The translations under genes and the position numbers were made by a program. This document shows, piece by piece, positions 7,846 through 14,867 of a DNA stretch of 50,453 nt; positions within the stretch are counted from its first letter, which is position 1; the number at the start of each line of letters is the position of its first letter. Origin of the DNA: Patescibacteria group bacterium (lineage in GTDB: Bacteria; Patescibacteriota; Saccharimonadia; Saccharimonadales; JAUPVS01); contig JAUPVS010000005.1 in NCBI GenBank assembly GCA_030916945.1, positions 1 to 50,453 of the forward strand. Direction: 5' to 3'. A model generated the notes under the pieces. It did not search any database. It had not been told where the DNA came from and was given only the letters and a program-made list of their open reading frames with translations.

Positions 7846-8727
7846 ATGCCTCTTAAAACAAAAAATAAAGCTCAGGCTAGACACCCGCACCATTACAACA
7901 AGGTCTATTGGCCTTACATTCCTTTGGTACTACTAGTCATAGTCGGGTTATGGCTGGGCATGCCCATGGCCGAGCGCTCGCAGAACGGCGTCCTGTCTTA
8001 TTCGACCAGTATTAGTGACAGCGGTCTACTGACCGAGTCCAATAGTGTTCGTCAAAAGAACCAGCAACCACGCTTGGTGCAGAACCCCCAATTAGCAGCA
8101 GCTGCCCAAGCTAAGGCCACCGATATGGCCAATCGCAACTACTGGACCCACCTAACCCCAGAAGGCAAAACGCCATGGAGCTTTATTGACAGCCAGGGCT
8201 ACACCTATAACAAGGCTGGTGAAAACTTAGCTTATGGCTTTGCCACTCAGGCCGAAGTTGTTACCGGTTGGCTCAATAGCCCAGCCCATAAAGAAAATCT
8301 GCTCGACAAAGACTACCGTGAGGTTGGTTATGGCGTCGCCAACAGCCCCGACTACCAAGGTAGTGGCCCGCAAACAATTGTTGTTGCTCTTTACGCCACG
8401 CCTAAAACAACCCCGATCGTAACCTCTAAGACCGACAGCACGGTGATGGCCTTTAGCACTACTAACCCAGTGACCAATCCGGCTTCGCAGTCGATCAGTA
8501 AGGTTCAGGTACTAACCGGTGGCAGCACCCCTTGGATTACCTTTGCGGTCGGCTTGGCGGCGGGCGTTGCCTTGGCACTATTGATCGCCAAAAACGGTTT
8601 GCACTTACACCGTTCACTCAAAAAGGGCGAAAAGTTCGTTCTAAAACACCCGATTCTCGATGTAACCATAGTAGTTTTTGTAGCCATCTGTGCTCTGTTA
8701 TCACGCAGTACCGGCTTGATTCAATAA
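7846..8727 (+). CDS. Membrane-anchored CAP/SCP-domain protein
   Basis: 293-aa surface protein. A basic N-terminus is followed by a membrane segment (about 24-40), then a CAP domain (about 75-185). The domain has the four conserved cavity residues: H102 (YWTHLT), E126 (AGENLA), H148 (SPAHKENLL) and E159 (REVGYG). A Thr/Ser-rich linker leads to two more membrane segments (about 228-247 and 268-287). Bacterial CAP proteins are extracellular with poorly known roles. The extra C-terminal hairpin is unlike the simple YkwD type. It ends directly against convergent dnaE with no intergenic bases. Confidence 0.88.
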   Translation: MPLKTKNKAQARHPHHYNKVYWPYIPLVLLVIVGLWLGMPMAERSQNGVLSYSTSISDSGLLTESNSVRQKNQQPRLVQNPQLAAAAQAKATDMANRNYWTHLTPEGKTPWSFIDSQGYTYNKAGENLAYGFATQAEVVTGWLNSPAHKENLLDKDYREVGYGVANSPDYQGSGPQTIVVALYATPKTTPIVTSKTDSTVMAFSTTNPVTNPASQSISKVQVLTGGSTPWITFAVGLAAGVALALLIAKNGLHLHRSLKKGEKFVLKHPILDVTIVVFVAICALLSRSTGLIQ

Positions 8728-11700
8728 TTACTGTAGCTTAACGTTTGACTTGCCCACCAAGGTTTCGAGTTGAGCTATTACTTGGCTGTCACGATCAACC
8801 TTAGCCGGTAACTTGACTATCTGTTTACTAGCGGCCGCCCCCAGTACCAAAACGACTTCGGTTTCGCCCTTAAAGCCATCAATTGCTTCTTTTAACGCTA
8901 GTAGTAGTTCTTGGTTACTGCTGTCTTCTAGCCTGATGTAAAGACGCTCTGGTATTTTTGTAGCCGTCGAGTCACCATCTTTGGCTGCACGTGGTTTTAT
9001 GGCTTTAGGACGCACCTTAGGCGCTTTCTTTTCGCGACCACTGGCCTGGTAGGCCTGGGCCTGCTCAATGGTAACCTCGCGGGCATCGTTGACCATGATC
9101 TTAATTTCGTCCGACAAGTTACCTTCGCGGTCCTTAGTGTTAATTTTGCCGTTTACCAGCACAACGTGATCGCGTTCCCAGATTCCAGTGGTTTGCTGGT
9201 AGGCATTGGGGAACAATAGTAGTTCAGTTTCGCCACCCATGTCGGCAATCTTTACAAAGGCCATCTTTTGGCCGTTCTTAGTAGTAATTTCTCGAATCTC
9301 ACTAATTGCGCCAGCCACCGTCACGGCCTTACCTTCATGTTCGGGCTTAAGCTCTTTTAACGGCACCGACTGTTCCTTGAGGAAGGCCTCGAAGGCTTCT
9401 AGCGGGTGTTGCGACAAATATAAGCCAAGTAGATCTCTTTCCCACTGCAGCTGCTCACGGCTGTTGTATTTGAGCACCGTGGTGTCTAGGGTAAGCTTGG
9501 GTGCCACCACCACGCCTTCGACCTCGCCAAACAAATCGGTCTGACCGCTATTGGCTTCTTTTTGCAAGCGGTTGGCGTAGGCCAGTAGTACTTCTAGATT
9601 GCCCAGAAGCACATTGCGGTCGACAAAGCAGTCAAAAGCGCCGGCCTTGGTTAGGCTTTCCAGTGCCTTGCGATTAACGATTCTTACACTCACCTTACTG
9701 GCAAAGTCTTCTAAACTAGCAAAGCTGCCGTCGATGGCCCGAGCCCGCAAGATTTCTTCAACCGCGCCAGCACCAACGTTTTTGATAGCGTTAAGACCAA
9801 AGCGAATCTGCTTCTTGCCCGGAACCACGGCAAATTCCATAAACGACTCATTAACATCCGGTGGCAAAACTTCTATGCCCATGTTTTTACATTCGGTGAT
9901 CTCGATGGCCAGGCGATCGGTGTCGTCAAAGTCACTGGTCATCAAAGCCGCCATAAAGGCATCGGGATAATGGGCTTTTAGATAGGCTGTCTGGTAGGCA
10001 ATTAGGCCATAGCAAGCCGAGTGTGATTTGTTAAAGCAATAGTCAGCAAAGCCCAGTAGTTGCTTCCAGAACTTTTGAATAAAGGCCTTGTCGACGCCGT
10101 TTTCGACGGCACCTTCGATAAAGCGTTTTTCCATTTTGGCCATCATATCGCGCTTCTTTTTACCAATCGCCTTACGCAAGGTGTCGGCCTCGCCACCGGT
10201 AAAGCCACAGACGTCGCGCGATATCTGCATAAACTGTTCCTGGTAAACCAGCACACCGTAGGTACTTTCGAGCGAGGCTTTCATTAAAGGATGCCCGTAA
10301 GAAGTTTTTTCCAAACCGTTTTTGCGCTTAATAAAGCTGTCGGTCAGGCCAGCGCTCAACGGACCAGGGCGATACAAGGCGCCCATGGCGATAACGTCGT
10401 CGAACTCGGTCGGTTTGAGCTCTTTCAGGTAACGCTTCATGCCAGCCGATTCAAACTGGAAAACACCGGTGGTGTCACCGCGCTGCAATAATTCAAAAGT
10501 TTTGGCGTCATCCAGCGGTAAGCTGTTGATGTCGATGTCTTTGTTGTGAACTTTTTTAATAATTCGCAATGCGTTTTTAATAATGGTCAGGTTAGATAGC
10601 CCCAAGAAGTCCATCTTTAGTAGACCGAGTTCTTCGATCGGGTTCATCGAATACTGGGTGGCCACCACGCCCTTCTGGGCCATTTCGAGCGGCGCGAACT
10701 TAACGATGTCGTCCGGAGCGATTACCACGCCGGCGGCATGAACACCGTGACTCCGAATGGTGCCTTCCAGCTGAACGGCCAAGTCAAAGACCCGCCGTGA
10801 TTGCTCGCTATTTTCGTACTCGGCTTTTAGATCCTGGTCATCCTTTAGGCTGGTGGCGAGCGGGATATGACGACCCTGTACTGGTGGCGGTATCATCTTG
10901 GCCAGACGGTCAGCATCAGCATAGGGCACCTGCAGAACCCGGGCGACATCGCGGACAGCGTTGCGCGCCGCCATCCGACCAAATGTCACGATGTTAGCCA
11001 CCCGTTCGGTGCCGTACTTCTCGACACAGTATTGAATTACCTCGTTACGCCTGGAGTCCTGAATATCAATATCGATATCAGGCATCGAGATGCGGTCGGG
11101 GTTCAAAAAACGCTCAAACAACAGGTCGTACTTGAGCGGGTCAAGTTCGGTAATTTTAAGGGCATAGGCAATAATCGAACCGGCGGCCGAGCCACGACCA
11201 GGACCAAACACGATTCCCTTGTCTTTGCTGGCGTTAATAAAGTCAGCAATAATCAAGAAGTAGCCGTTAAAGCCCATACTTTCGATCACACCCAATTCGT
11301 ACGAGGCACGTTCAGCTACATCTTTAGGCAGCTTTTTTATTGCCGCCGGCACGCTAAGTTTCTGAGCGGCTACTTCGCTTACGTCACCATAACGCCAAGC
11401 CAGGCCTTGGTAAACTAGGCTGTCCAGATATGACTTTTCGGTCTGGCCTTTAGGAACCGGAAACTTGGGAATCAGGATTTTACCCAGTTCAATACTAACG
11501 TCACAACGATCAGCAATCGCTCGGGTATTGGTGATAAAGTCTGGGTGTTCCTTCCCCCAACGGTCAATGACTTCTTTAGGGTCGGTGACATGTAGCTCAA
11601 ACTCTTTTAAGCTCATGCGATCGGTATCGCTCAAGTAAGAACCAGTCTGGACACACAGTAATATCTCGTGCGCCTCTTGGTCATCGTGGCGCAAATAGTG

Positions 11701-12360
11701 AGCGTCACAGGTCACCACACCTGGTATATCCAGTTCCTTGGCTAGTTTAAGCGTCTGCTTGGTAACGGCAACCTGTTCTTCCCATTTAGAAGGGTGGTCG
11801 GGATGGCCGTGATCCTGAAATTCCAAGTAGTAACGATCGCCAAACACCTGCTTATACCAAGCGGCGACTTCTTTGGCCTGATCGTACTGGTCTTGGCGCA
11901 GCAGGTCACCGACTTCACCACCGATACAACCACTCAAGACAATCAAGCCTTCGTTATACTTTTCGAGTAGTTCGTGGTCAACCCGTGGCTTATAGTAAAA
12001 GCCGGCCAAGTTGGCAATAGTACTGAGCTTCATCAAGTTCTGGTAGCCCGTATTATTCATGGCCAGCAAAATTAGGTGATTATAGACCTTGTCTTTGCCA
12101 GGATCTTTGTCGGTATGGCGCCGCGCTGCCACATAAGTTTCCATACCAATAATTGGCTTGATACCCTGGTCTTTGCCTTCTTTGTAAAATTCAATGGCGC
12201 CCGACAAAGTGCCATGGTCAGTAACGGCCACCGCCTCCATGCCAGTTTCCTTAACATAGTCAAATAGGGCTGGCACCTTGGTCAGTCCATCGAGCAAGCT
12301 ATATTGTGTGTGATTATGCAAATGAACATAATCACGTGGTGATAGAGTCTTCCCCGCCAT
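8728..12360 (-). CDS. dnaE: DNA polymerase III alpha subunit with intact PHP domain
   Basis: Catalytic subunit of the replicative polymerase, 1210 aa. The N-terminal PHP domain keeps all nine metal-binding positions: H13, H15, D24, H49, E74, H95, C145, D219, H221. The palm has the catalytic Asp residues D428 and D430 (MPDIDID) and D584 (KMDFLG). GPGRGSAAGS precedes the palm; a QTDLF motif (940-944) matches an internal clamp-binding site; an OB domain (VTVAGAISEI) and a Lys-rich linker with C-terminal domain follow. The PHP set is like that of polymerases with built-in 3'-5' exonuclease. No separate epsilon gene is in the window. Its promoter lies at 12390-12395. Confidence 0.97.
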   Translation of the reverse strand: MAGKTLSPRDYVHLHNHTQYSLLDGLTKVPALFDYVKETGMEAVAVTDHGTLSGAIEFYKEGKDQGIKPIIGMETYVAARRHTDKDPGKDKVYNHLILLAMNNTGYQNLMKLSTIANLAGFYYKPRVDHELLEKYNEGLIVLSGCIGGEVGDLLRQDQYDQAKEVAAWYKQVFGDRYYLEFQDHGHPDHPSKWEEQVAVTKQTLKLAKELDIPGVVTCDAHYLRHDDQEAHEILLCVQTGSYLSDTDRMSLKEFELHVTDPKEVIDRWGKEHPDFITNTRAIADRCDVSIELGKILIPKFPVPKGQTEKSYLDSLVYQGLAWRYGDVSEVAAQKLSVPAAIKKLPKDVAERASYELGVIESMGFNGYFLIIADFINASKDKGIVFGPGRGSAAGSIIAYALKITELDPLKYDLLFERFLNPDRISMPDIDIDIQDSRRNEVIQYCVEKYGTERVANIVTFGRMAARNAVRDVARVLQVPYADADRLAKMIPPPVQGRHIPLATSLKDDQDLKAEYENSEQSRRVFDLAVQLEGTIRSHGVHAAGVVIAPDDIVKFAPLEMAQKGVVATQYSMNPIEELGLLKMDFLGLSNLTIIKNALRIIKKVHNKDIDINSLPLDDAKTFELLQRGDTTGVFQFESAGMKRYLKELKPTEFDDVIAMGALYRPGPLSAGLTDSFIKRKNGLEKTSYGHPLMKASLESTYGVLVYQEQFMQISRDVCGFTGGEADTLRKAIGKKKRDMMAKMEKRFIEGAVENGVDKAFIQKFWKQLLGFADYCFNKSHSACYGLIAYQTAYLKAHYPDAFMAALMTSDFDDTDRLAIEITECKNMGIEVLPPDVNESFMEFAVVPGKKQIRFGLNAIKNVGAGAVEEILRARAIDGSFASLEDFASKVSVRIVNRKALESLTKAGAFDCFVDRNVLLGNLEVLLAYANRLQKEANSGQTDLFGEVEGVVVAPKLTLDTTVLKYNSREQLQWERDLLGLYLSQHPLEAFEAFLKEQSVPLKELKPEHEGKAVTVAGAISEIREITTKNGQKMAFVKIADMGGETELLLFPNAYQQTTGIWERDHVVLVNGKINTKDREGNLSDEIKIMVNDAREVTIEQAQAYQASGREKKAPKVRPKAIKPRAAKDGDSTATKIPERLYIRLEDSSNQELLLALKEAIDGFKGETEVVLVLGAAASKQIVKLPAKVDRDSQVIAQLETLVGKSNVKLQ

Positions 12361-12389
12361 GCCCCTCTTTACGCTTAAACAGTGGTTCT

Positions 12390-12395
12390 ATTATA
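12390..12395 (-). promoter_or_regulatory. dnaE -10 box
   Basis: Consensus TATAAT on the minus strand, about 29 nt before the dnaE ATG. The resulting short leader carries AGAGGGG directly upstream of the start, a conventional leadered arrangement. Confidence 0.65.
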
Positions 12396-12397
12396 GC

Positions 12398-12658
12398 TTA
12401 TTTGGCTTGTTCGACGGTCTGAGTAACTTTTTCGGTAAAGTGGCCTATCAGGGGTACCTGGCTAAACAATGTCAAAATCCACAACAACAAAGCAACGACA
12501 ATAGTGGCTCCAATCACACCACCAAAGCCGGCTGCCATGCCTTTTAGGAAACTCATCTTGTACATGGTATTACGATCCATGTAGCCAGTTTCGTAGATAT
12601 TTACCAGCATGCGGCCCAGTTGGGCGTCGCGGTCTTTAGCTTTTGGCGGCTTTGACAT
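12398..12658 (-). CDS. DUF5665-like small membrane protein
   Basis: 86-aa protein if started at the ATG at 12658; this overlaps the upstream YtxH-like gene by 23 bp, whereas an in-frame start at 12688 would overlap it more. The pattern GRMLVNIYETGYMDRNTMYKM followed by a Gly-rich membrane segment GATIVVALLLWIL (about 45-67) and a short PLIGHF tail resembles the DUF5665 family, whose function is unknown. It is last in a run of three small membrane-associated genes downstream of galU, so an envelope role is plausible but inferred. Confidence 0.75.
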   Translation of the reverse strand: MSKPPKAKDRDAQLGRMLVNIYETGYMDRNTMYKMSFLKGMAAGFGGVIGATIVVALLLWILTLFSQVPLIGHFTEKVTQTVEQAK

Positions 12659-13055
12659 TCTTGGCAAGATACTTTTTGAGGTTATCAACGGCCTTGCTGG
12701 CGTCTTTCATGGCGTTCTGGAGGTCTTTGTCGTCGGTGCCACCTTCGTGAATAGAACTTAGAACAGCGCGGACTTTGTCGCGGCTGGCCACGGCAGCGTC
12801 GGCCAGAGCATTCCATTCTTTCTTAGCTGTATCGGACAGCTTGCTGGAGGCTTCTTTACCCTGTTTCAACAGATCTTCGATTTGGCTGTGCAACTCCTTA
12901 AGGCGTTTTTCGGCTTCGCGCTTAGTTTCGACGGCTTTGTCTTTAATATCTTTACGGGTTTCTTTACCGCTTTTAGGAGCGGTTAAAATACCAGCGACAT
13001 ATCCAACTGCGCCAGCGATGGCGGCACCAATTGCAAAATTTTTACCTTTAACCAT
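12636..13055 (-). CDS. YtxH-like / gas-vesicle-protein-like stress protein
   Basis: 139-aa protein with a short N-terminal Gly/Ala-rich hydrophobic segment (about 7-25, AIAGAVGYVAGILTAP) followed by the basic KSGKETRKDIKDKA turn typical of YtxH domains. The rest is a charged, probably amphipathic or coiled helix. Function of the family is poorly defined; it is often stress-related and membrane-associated. TAAGGAG is placed well before the ATG. It lies 11 bp after the 85-aa membrane gene. Confidence 0.8.
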   Translation of the reverse strand: MVKGKNFAIGAAIAGAVGYVAGILTAPKSGKETRKDIKDKAVETKREAEKRLKELHSQIEDLLKQGKEASSKLSDTAKKEWNALADAAVASRDKVRAVLSSIHEGGTDDKDLQNAMKDASKAVDNLKKYLAKNVKAAKS

Positions 13056-13066
13056 AGTATTACTCC

Positions 13067-13324
13067 TTATTTATGCTTACGACTCACCATATCGGTGATA
13101 TTGGCGATAAGACGGGTTAAGCTTAATGTGCTGGCGCCTTTTTCGAAGAATTCGGCGGCGGCTTCGGCTTTATCAGCGATGTCTTCGGCTTTAAGAGTAA
13201 TTCGCTTTAGAATTTTGGCGATCTGCACCAACTTAACTAATAAGACTATCGCCAAAATGAGGGCGACAGCTAATGTTACCGAAAGAATGATTACTAAAAT
13301 TGTTAGGCTGGTTTCTGTTGTCAT
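13067..13324 (-). CDS. Small single-pass membrane protein
   Basis: 85-aa protein started at ATG 13324; GGAG lies 11 nt upstream, and the upstream in-frame start at 13345 would overlap galU. It has one strong membrane segment near the N-terminus (LTILVIILSVTLAVALILAI) followed by a basic/amphipathic helix rich in Ala, Lys and Glu. It resembles DUF948-type membrane proteins in layout only. It starts 7 bp after the galU stop, so is probably cotranscribed with galU and the two following genes. Confidence 0.75.
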   Translation of the reverse strand: MTTETSLTILVIILSVTLAVALILAIVLLVKLVQIAKILKRITLKAEDIADKAEAAAEFFEKGASTLSLTRLIANITDMVSRKHK

Positions 13325-13331
13325 AGTTCTA

Positions 13332-14234
13332 TTATACTCCATCACCGTTTACTTTATTGTGAAGAAACTCGCTAAACTGCTCTTTGACTTCGGGATGCTG
13401 TAAGGCAAAATCGACGACGGTTTTTAAGTATTCCAACTTGTTGCCAGTATCGTAATAGCGAGCGTTTCTGATCTCGCAGGCCAGTAGCTGATGGCCGTCT
13501 TTAATCATCATCTGCATGGCGGCCTGAATATTAAATTCGGCATCGTCAGCCAAGTCGGCTTGCGACCGGTCTATGTAACCCAGTATTTCTGGCGTTAATA
13601 GGTAGCCACTGACGCTGGCTAGGTCGCTCGGCGCCTGGTCTTTGCCGGGTTTTTCGATAATGGTCGACATTTCTAATAAACCAGGTTGAAGTTCCGTGCC
13701 GGCAACGATGCCATAGCGTTTGTAATCCTCGTCTTTTTGAACCCTGGTGCATGACAAAACACTGCTGCCATATTGTTCATAGACGGCAATCATCTGTTTA
13801 AAGCGAACGGGGCTGGCCACGATAAAGTCATCGGCAAAAGTATATATAAACGGCTCGTCACCAATTATATGGGCGGCGTTGGCCACTGGCGTGGCATTGC
13901 CGTACGGGCCTTTTTGGCGAATGTACACGAAGTTAGCCAGGTCAGATATACCCTTAGTTTGATCCAGCAACTCAGTCTTATTGCCTTGCTTAAGATTAGA
14001 GCGCAGATCGGCACTCATGTAGTCAAAGTGGTCTTCGATAGCCCGTTTGTGGTAACCAGTCACGATCACGATGTCTTCGATGCCAGCTTCGACCAGCTCT
14101 TCGACAATGTACTGAATAATCGGCTTATCGACCAGTGGCAACATCTCTTTAGGCATGGCCTTGGTTTGCGGCAAGAAACGCGTGCCAAAACCGGCGGCGG
14201 CGATGACGGCTTTTCTAACAGGCTTGGTAGTCAT
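13332..14234 (-). CDS. galU: UTP-glucose-1-phosphate uridylyltransferase
   Basis: Makes UDP-glucose from UTP and glucose-1-phosphate for glycans and envelope polymers. The 300-aa protein has the nucleotidyltransferase signature AAGFGTRFLPQTKAMPKEMLPL, the metal-binding region FADDFI and the RNARYYDTGNK region near the C-terminus. Start ATG 14234 is preferred to the GTG two codons upstream because TACAAT lies exactly 7 nt before it. The gene is divergent from the sortase and leads the envelope run of small membrane proteins. Confidence 0.95.
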   Translation of the reverse strand: MTTKPVRKAVIAAAGFGTRFLPQTKAMPKEMLPLVDKPIIQYIVEELVEAGIEDIVIVTGYHKRAIEDHFDYMSADLRSNLKQGNKTELLDQTKGISDLANFVYIRQKGPYGNATPVANAAHIIGDEPFIYTFADDFIVASPVRFKQMIAVYEQYGSSVLSCTRVQKDEDYKRYGIVAGTELQPGLLEMSTIIEKPGKDQAPSDLASVSGYLLTPEILGYIDRSQADLADDAEFNIQAAMQMMIKDGHQLLACEIRNARYYDTGNKLEYLKTVVDFALQHPEVKEQFSEFLHNKVNGDGV

Positions 14235-14241
14235 TAGCACT

Positions 14242-14247
14242 ATTGTA
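14242..14247 (-). promoter_or_regulatory. Extended -10 of leaderless galU
   Basis: Minus strand TGT-TACAAT lies 7 nt before the galU ATG. It is 10 bp from the sortase -10 on the other strand, so the divergent promoters are nearly superimposed. Confidence 0.7.
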
Positions 14248-14256
14248 ACAGGCTGG

Positions 14257-14262
14257 TATACT
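14257..14262 (+). promoter_or_regulatory. Extended -10 of leaderless sortase gene
   Basis: TGG-TATACT lies 7 nt before the GTG start at 14270, with no Shine-Dalgarno. Confidence 0.7.
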
Positions 14263-14269
14263 GATTCAA

Positions 14270-14866
14270 GTGAAGTATGTACACTCAGAGTTTGTAAGGC
14301 GACCCAAAAAAAGATCGGTGTGGAGCGTTATGGTACTCGCCGTGTCATGTCTGACGTTTATTGGCGGCGCCTATCTGCTATTATTAACCCAATCAAGCAC
14401 CTTACCGGCTTTGCCGGTACCGGGCTTTAGACAGCCTGTCATAAGCATCCCAGACGACACCAACCACGTTGAGATTGCCAAGATTGGCGTTAATACAGCT
14501 ATTGTAACTGGTAATGCCGGAGCACTAGAAAAAGGCGCTTGGCATCGTTTTCCAGAACGTGGCGATCCAGAAAAGGGAGGCAATTTTATACTGAGCGCTC
14601 ATCGTTTTCAGCTTGGCCTAACACCAGAAGGCACCCGCTCGCGCTCACCTTTCTATAAACTCGATAAACTTGTAGTTGGTGATGAGATTGTGGTTGTCTA
14701 CAACAAAAATCGTTATACCTACCAAGTTACCAAAACTTATGACGTTCCGCGTACGGCTGTAGAAATTGAAGCACCAAGCGAAACCGCCAAGTTGACACTA
14801 TATAGCTGTAATATAAGAGGCGAAGCAGCTGGCCGCATTGTTGTCGAAGCCGAACTAAAACAGTAG
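14270..14866 (+). CDS. Sortase (cysteine transpeptidase)
   Basis: Membrane-anchored transpeptidase that joins surface proteins to the cell wall. The 198-aa protein starts with GTG at 14270, the position set by the -10 box. A basic N-terminus and one membrane segment (about 18-40) are followed by the sortase beta-barrel. The catalytic triad is visible as H111 (LSAHR), C180 in the LTLYSC motif and R189 (AAGRIVV). The pattern best fits small class D/E/F-type sortases; the class is not settled. It converges, one base apart, on a gene whose product ends in LADTG plus a membrane segment and basic tail, so the two are very likely enzyme and substrate. Confidence 0.93.
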   Translation: MKYVHSEFVRRPKKRSVWSVMVLAVSCLTFIGGAYLLLLTQSSTLPALPVPGFRQPVISIPDDTNHVEIAKIGVNTAIVTGNAGALEKGAWHRFPERGDPEKGGNFILSAHRFQLGLTPEGTRSRSPFYKLDKLVVGDEIVVVYNKNRYTYQVTKTYDVPRTAVEIEAPSETAKLTLYSCNIRGEAAGRIVVEAELKQ

Positions 14867-14867
14867 C

